Assembly: GCA_903913315.1 (NCBI GenBank)
Contig: CAIWKX010000104.1
Span: 1-34,922 of the forward strand
DNA from: an uncultured Bacteroidota bacterium
Lineage (GTDB): Bacteria; Bacteroidota; Bacteroidia; Flavobacteriales; Flavobacteriaceae
Reading direction: 5' to 3'
DNA: 34,922 bases
The notes under the pieces are model-generated. The model saw only the letters and a program-made list of their open reading frames with translations, was not told the origin of the DNA and searched no databases. A program made the position numbers and the translations under genes. Every line of letters begins with the position of its first letter. Position 1 is the stretch's first letter. Of the stretch, positions 31,753 to 34,922 are shown piece after piece.

Positions 31753-32364
31753 ATGATGATAAAAATGAAAAAAACACTCTTACTGATGCTGTTGTTTCCC
31801 ATATTATTATTGGGACAAAAAAAGGAAGCAGTTTATAAAAAATTAGCTAATCTTACATGTGATTGTGCTGAAAAAAAAGCGCAAGAAAAGAATTTAACAA
31901 GCTATGATTTAGGAATCTGTATCTTTGACGCTTTGGACCAATTGGATGTAAAAGATCGAAAAACAATTAGTTACAATCCAGACAAAAAGATTGAAACGGG
32001 TATGGATATAGCCAAAAACGTTGGTGTTGAAATGGCTATTATTTGTCCCAACTATATCAAAATCACAAAAGATGAAGATCCCCCAGTAGTTGATTCTACT
32101 CAAGCAGTAGAAATCAAAACCATCAAAGGCAGTATTGACTCTATGGTTTCTAATGGGTTAAAGTTTATTTATATTATCGACGATAACCATCTTAAAAAAG
32201 AATTCCTATGGTTGGATGCTTTTGAGGGCGATTCATTATTTATTAAAGGAAAAGCAGCAATTGGCGACTCCATAGAAATACAGTATATCGAAACCAATTA
32301 TTTTGACCCTAAAGAAAATATTTATAGAAAATACAATGTAATTAGCAGTATTAAATTGTTGTAA
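31753..32364 (+). CDS. Secreted hypothetical protein with CxC motif
   Basis: A 203-residue protein. ATGs at 31753, 31756 and 31765 are all possible; the last gives a cleaner signal peptide (MKKTLLLMLLFPILLLG, cleaved before Q). The mature part starts with a helical domain bearing LTCDCAEKK, YDLGICIFDAL and VGVEMAIICPNY, a Cys pattern I recall from several Bacteroidetes secreted hypotheticals. The rest (about 115-203) is beta-like, with IKTIKGSIDSMVSNGLKFIY and SIEIQYIETNYFDP. No function is assigned. It has its own promoter and ends at a bidirectional terminator. Confidence 0.6.
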   Translation: MMIKMKKTLLLMLLFPILLLGQKKEAVYKKLANLTCDCAEKKAQEKNLTSYDLGICIFDALDQLDVKDRKTISYNPDKKIETGMDIAKNVGVEMAIICPNYIKITKDEDPPVVDSTQAVEIKTIKGSIDSMVSNGLKFIYIIDDNHLKKEFLWLDAFEGDSLFIKGKAAIGDSIEIQYIETNYFDPKENIYRKYNVISSIKLL

Positions 32365-32384
32365 ATAGAACGATATAAATTAAA

Positions 32385-32412
32385 AAAGTCCCGATAATTC
32401 GGGACTTTCTAT
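32385..32412. terminator. Bidirectional terminator between hypothetical gene and ALDH
   Basis: AAAGTCCCGA (32385-32394) pairs with TCGGGACTTT (32399-32408) around a TAAT loop; A- and T-rich flanks on both sides suit both convergent genes. Confidence 0.82.
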
Positions 32413-32448
32413 CTATATTCTATTCTCTTTTTTCTATTCTCTTAAGAA

Positions 32449-34002
32449 TTACAAATCAAATTTTATTCCTTGTGCTAATGGCAATTGATCCGAATAGTTA
32501 ACGGTATTGGTTTGTCTTCTCATATACACTTTCCAAGCATCAGAACCTGATTCTCTTCCGCCTCCAGTTTCTTTTTCACCACCAAAAGCACCACCTATTT
32601 CAGCACCTGAAGTTCCAATGTTTACATTGGCAATGCCGCAATCAGAACCAGCAAACGACAAGAATTTTTCAGCTTCTTTCATTTCGTTAGTCATAATAGC
32701 AGACGATAAACCTTGAGCTACACCATTTTGTAGTGCAATAGCATTTTCAACTTCACCACTGTATTTCATTAAATATAAAATAGGCGCAAACGTTTCGTGT
32801 TGTACAATTTCAAAAGAGTTTTTAGCTTCAATTATCGCAGGTTTTACATAACAACCCGATTCATAACCTTGACCTGAAAGAACACCACCTTCAACCAATA
32901 CTTTTCCGCCTTCCGCTTTTGCTTTTTCAATAGCCGCTAGATAAGTGTTTACCGCATCGGTATCAATTAAAGGTCCGATATGATTTTTTTGATCCAATGG
33001 ATTGCCAATAGTCAATTGACCATAAGCCCCAACAATGGCATCTCTTACTTTATCATAAACCGACTCATGAATAATCAATCGTCTAGTAGAAGTACAACGT
33101 TGTCCTGCTGTTCCAACCGCACCAAAAACAGCACCAGGAACCACCACTTTTAAATCGGCCGTTGGCGTAATGATGATGGCGTTGTTTCCCCCCAGCTCTA
33201 ATAATGATTTTCCAAAACGTTGAGCCACGGTGGTACCAACAATTCTTCCCATTCGTGTAGAACCTGTAGCAGAAATCAAAGGAATTCTAACATCAGTAGT
33301 CATCATTTCTCCTACTTTATAATCACCGTTGATGATGCAAGAAATACCTTCTGGTAAATTATTGGCTTTTAAAACACTCGCAATGATGTTTTGACAAGCT
33401 ATAGAACATAAAGGGGCTTTTTCAGAAGCTTTCCACACACAAACATCACCACAAATCCAAGCTAATGCCGTGTTCCAAGACCAAACCGCTACCGGAAAGT
33501 TGAAAGCCGAGATAATACCAACCACACCAATAGGATGCCATTGCTCTCTCATCACGTGACCTGGACGTTCCGATGGAATAGTTTGTCCGTTCAATTGACG
33601 TGATAAACCTACCGCAAAGTCACAGATATCAATCATTTCTTGAACCTCACCATAACCTTCTTGCAACGATTTCCCCATTTCATAAGAAACTAATTTTCCT
33701 AGTGGTTCTTTCAATTCTCTTAATTTATTTCCAAATTGACGAACAATTTCGCCACGCTGAGGGGCAGGCATGGCTCTAAAAGTTAGAAAAGCAGCCGTAG
33801 CGGTTTGCATTACTTTTTCATAATCAGCAGCGGTGGTAGTTCTTACTTTTCCGATAAGTTGACCATCAACGGGCGAATAACTTTCTATTAGTTCTCCGTT
33901 TGAAAAATGATTGTTTCCTGTTGAAGTTCCTTCATTGATGGCTTTTACACCTAGAATTTCAAGTGCTTCGGTCATGCCGAATTGTTGAGCAATTGTTGAC
34001 AT
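32449..34002 (-). CDS. ALDH7-type aldehyde dehydrogenase
   Basis: A 517-residue NAD(P)-dependent aldehyde dehydrogenase. Key residues are Asn168 in SAFNFP, Glu269 in LLELGGNN and the catalytic Cys303 in GTAGQRCTSTRR. The C-terminal GGAFGGEKETGGGRESGSDAWK with IKFDL near the end is typical of the ALDH7 (antiquitin / alpha-aminoadipic semialdehyde) group, often called AmaB in bacteria. The likely substrate is alpha-aminoadipic semialdehyde (L-piperideine-6-carboxylate) from lysine breakdown. It lies 98 bp behind 3-hydroxyanthranilate dioxygenase, so a role in the tryptophan route is also conceivable, but the family fit is better for lysine. A -7 element, TACTTTTG, is at 34038-34045. Confidence 0.9.
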   Translation of the reverse strand: MSTIAQQFGMTEALEILGVKAINEGTSTGNNHFSNGELIESYSPVDGQLIGKVRTTTAADYEKVMQTATAAFLTFRAMPAPQRGEIVRQFGNKLRELKEPLGKLVSYEMGKSLQEGYGEVQEMIDICDFAVGLSRQLNGQTIPSERPGHVMREQWHPIGVVGIISAFNFPVAVWSWNTALAWICGDVCVWKASEKAPLCSIACQNIIASVLKANNLPEGISCIINGDYKVGEMMTTDVRIPLISATGSTRMGRIVGTTVAQRFGKSLLELGGNNAIIITPTADLKVVVPGAVFGAVGTAGQRCTSTRRLIIHESVYDKVRDAIVGAYGQLTIGNPLDQKNHIGPLIDTDAVNTYLAAIEKAKAEGGKVLVEGGVLSGQGYESGCYVKPAIIEAKNSFEIVQHETFAPILYLMKYSGEVENAIALQNGVAQGLSSAIMTNEMKEAEKFLSFAGSDCGIANVNIGTSGAEIGGAFGGEKETGGGRESGSDAWKVYMRRQTNTVNYSDQLPLAQGIKFDL

Positions 34003-34037
34003 TGTATATTTTATATGATTAATGTTTAAAATTTTAG

Positions 34038-34045
34038 CAAAAGTA
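34038..34045 (-). promoter_or_regulatory. -7 element of the ALDH gene
   Basis: TACTTTTG on the minus strand matches TAnnTTTG and gives a leader of about 30 nt. This implies the gene can be transcribed apart from the upstream dioxygenase. Confidence 0.55.
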
Positions 34046-34100
34046 ATAGATTATTTTGAATATCTAGTCCTTCAATACGATGGAGAAATGACCAAAAAAA

Positions 34101-34640
34101 TTATTTTTTATCCACAAATTTCTCATGGGTTTCCATCAAAGTACCGCAGTTAGTGCAGGTTCTTTTTTCTTCCGAATTGTAAAATTCTTTAAAGTGAGGC
34201 AAGAAATCTTTTTCAATATCGTGCAACTCAAAGTAAGCTTCATGCAGTTTATGATTACAGTGCTCACAAAACCAAAGCAAGCCATCCGTAAATCCTTTTC
34301 CAGCGCGTTTTCGTTCAATCACTAACCCAATTGAGTTTGCTGTTCTACTAGGCGAATGCGGAACTTTAGCAGGCAACAGAAACAGATCTCCTGCCGAAAG
34401 CATCATCGCTTTTTTCTGTCCGTCTTCTTGAATATATACCGTGATAGAACCTTCTAGCTGATAGAATAATTCTTCTGTTTCATTATAGTGATAATCTTTT
34501 CGAGCATTTGGCCCCGCCAAAATCATCACAATATAGTCCCCCGAATCCACATAAATGTTTTTATTCCCAACCGGTGGCACCAACAAGTGGCGGTTCTCTT
34601 CTATCCACTGGTTTAAATTGAATGGTTTTTGAACAGACAT
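34101..34640 (-). CDS. nbaC: 3-hydroxyanthranilate 3,4-dioxygenase
   Basis: A 179-residue cupin dioxygenase that opens the ring of 3-hydroxyanthranilate in the kynurenine path of tryptophan breakdown or NAD synthesis. The Fe(II) ligands are His51, Glu57 and His95 (DYHYNETEELFYQLEG, then KVPHSPSR). Arg47 and Arg99 fit substrate-binding positions. The bacterial-type rubredoxin-like iron site is present: Cys125, Cys128, Cys162 and Cys165. Other kynurenine genes are not in the window. A TAATTTCG element on the minus strand (34659-34666), one base off consensus, is a possible -7 box. Confidence 0.94.
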   Translation of the reverse strand: MSVQKPFNLNQWIEENRHLLVPPVGNKNIYVDSGDYIVMILAGPNARKDYHYNETEELFYQLEGSITVYIQEDGQKKAMMLSAGDLFLLPAKVPHSPSRTANSIGLVIERKRAGKGFTDGLLWFCEHCNHKLHEAYFELHDIEKDFLPHFKEFYNSEEKRTCTNCGTLMETHEKFVDKK

Positions 34641-34666
34641 AGCAAGTTTATTTTTTTACGAAATTA

Positions 34667-34704
34667 CTAAAAATAAAAAAGGTAAACGTGATTGCTTACC
34701 TTTT
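34667..34704 (-). terminator. Terminator at the end of the right-edge operon
   Basis: On the minus strand AAAAGGTAA (34704-34696) pairs with TTACCTTTT (34685-34677) around a 10-nt loop, then T-rich sequence. The stem is also the last codons of the small ORF. Confidence 0.75.
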
Positions 34705-34795
34705 CTAGTTTAATTTTTAATGTGTTTTCGTTTTCAAATGATTGAATTGAATACTTTAGTTCATTAGTAACTTTGAAATCGTAATCATTTACCAT
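34667..34795 (-). CDS. Small 42-residue ORF coupled to an upstream membrane-protein gene
   Basis: A short frame from ATG 34795 encoding a charged peptide (MVNDYDFKVTNELKYSIQSF, then ENENTLKIKLEKV and a hydrophobic end VYLFYF). An in-frame TAA lies just upstream, so it cannot be longer. Its ATG overlaps the stop of the preceding frame (ATGGTAA), a common translational-coupling layout, and it ends inside the terminator. No family is recognised. It may be a real small protein or chance. Confidence 0.4.
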   Translation of the reverse strand: MVNDYDFKVTNELKYSIQSFENENTLKIKLEKVSNHVYLFYF

Positions 34796-34922
34796 AAATG
34801 CAAATTATTTAATATATATATTATTCCCCATATTATAAAACCTATTCCACCGGTATATCCTTGGAAATTATTAATAGAAGATAAAACACCTTTTTTAGAG
34901 TTTTTAGAAGTATACCAGAGAA
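34789..34922 (-). CDS. C-terminal end of a probable membrane protein (partial)
   Basis: An open frame entering from the right edge with 44 codons visible, read on the minus strand from 34920. It reads LWYTSKNSKKGVLSSIN, then NFQGYTGGIGF, then a hydrophobic stretch IIWGIIYILNNLHLW before TAA. The hydrophobic end and glycine-rich turn look like a terminal membrane helix. Too little is present to name a family. It would share a transcript with the small ORF and the terminator that follow. Confidence 0.4.
   Translation of the reverse strand, partial: LWYTSKNSKKGVLSSINNFQGYTGGIGFIIWGIIYILNNLHLW

Overview
The window looks like an AT-rich chromosomal segment of a Flavobacteriaceae bacterium, most likely Flavobacterium or a close relative. 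The evidence is the set of Bacteroidetes-restricted families (DUF4175, DUF4837, DUF6261-like, a gliding-adhesin-type N-terminal domain), the absence of Shine-Dalgarno sequences, and the repeated occurrence of the Bacteroidetes promoter -7 element TAnnTTTG a short distance before starts. These -7 elements settle several start codons, because many long ORFs begin at TTG or GTG codons lying inside or upstream of the promoter.

Layout, left to right. 1-373: tRNA-Cys on the minus strand, followed in its direction by a tandem array that repeats the tRNA 3' tail plus its terminator. 374-2946: folB and an enlarged glnS, divergent. 3217-4154: three small genes (YtxH, holin-III-like, short conserved protein) in a tight operon, facing an SPFH protein. 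5239-6992: a small outer-membrane barrel, a 41-bp hairpin tandem repeat and a DUF6261-like gene. 7032-8549: gltX. 8749-15427: a DUF4175 protein, ybeY, mnmG and a methyltransferase, with three parS-like palindromes around mnmG. 15661-18619: an OmpH/Skp-like lipoprotein and a PIF1-type helicase. 18626-20170: holB and a DoxX-like gene on minus. 20386-27553: an adhesin-type/SPOR protein, pgk, an MltD-like LysM transglycosylase, a DUF4837 lipoprotein and a GNAT acetyltransferase. 27550-30905 (minus): a secreted hypothetical, rnpA, a CtpA-type protease and a double-OmpA protein. 30906-32364: a nine-unit 21-bp repeat array leading into a small HTH regulator, then a secreted protein. 32449-34922 (minus): an ALDH7-type dehydrogenase, 3-hydroxyanthranilate dioxygenase, a 42-codon ORF and the end of a membrane protein.

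Most genes are housekeeping: translation (glnS, gltX, tRNA-Cys, mnmG, ybeY, rnpA), replication (holB, possibly parS), glycolysis (pgk), folate (folB) and envelope maintenance (OmpH, MltD, CtpA, OmpA, DUF4175). No prophage, transposase, CRISPR array or plasmid gene was seen.

The least ordinary structures are non-coding. They are the exact 21-bp periodic array before the HTH gene (31035-31223), the parS-like cluster at mnmG, the 41-bp array made of three small hairpins per unit, the tRNA-tail/terminator repeats, and a terminator hairpin that contains the start codon of the next gene, which has its own promoter placed so that its transcript would lack most of one arm.
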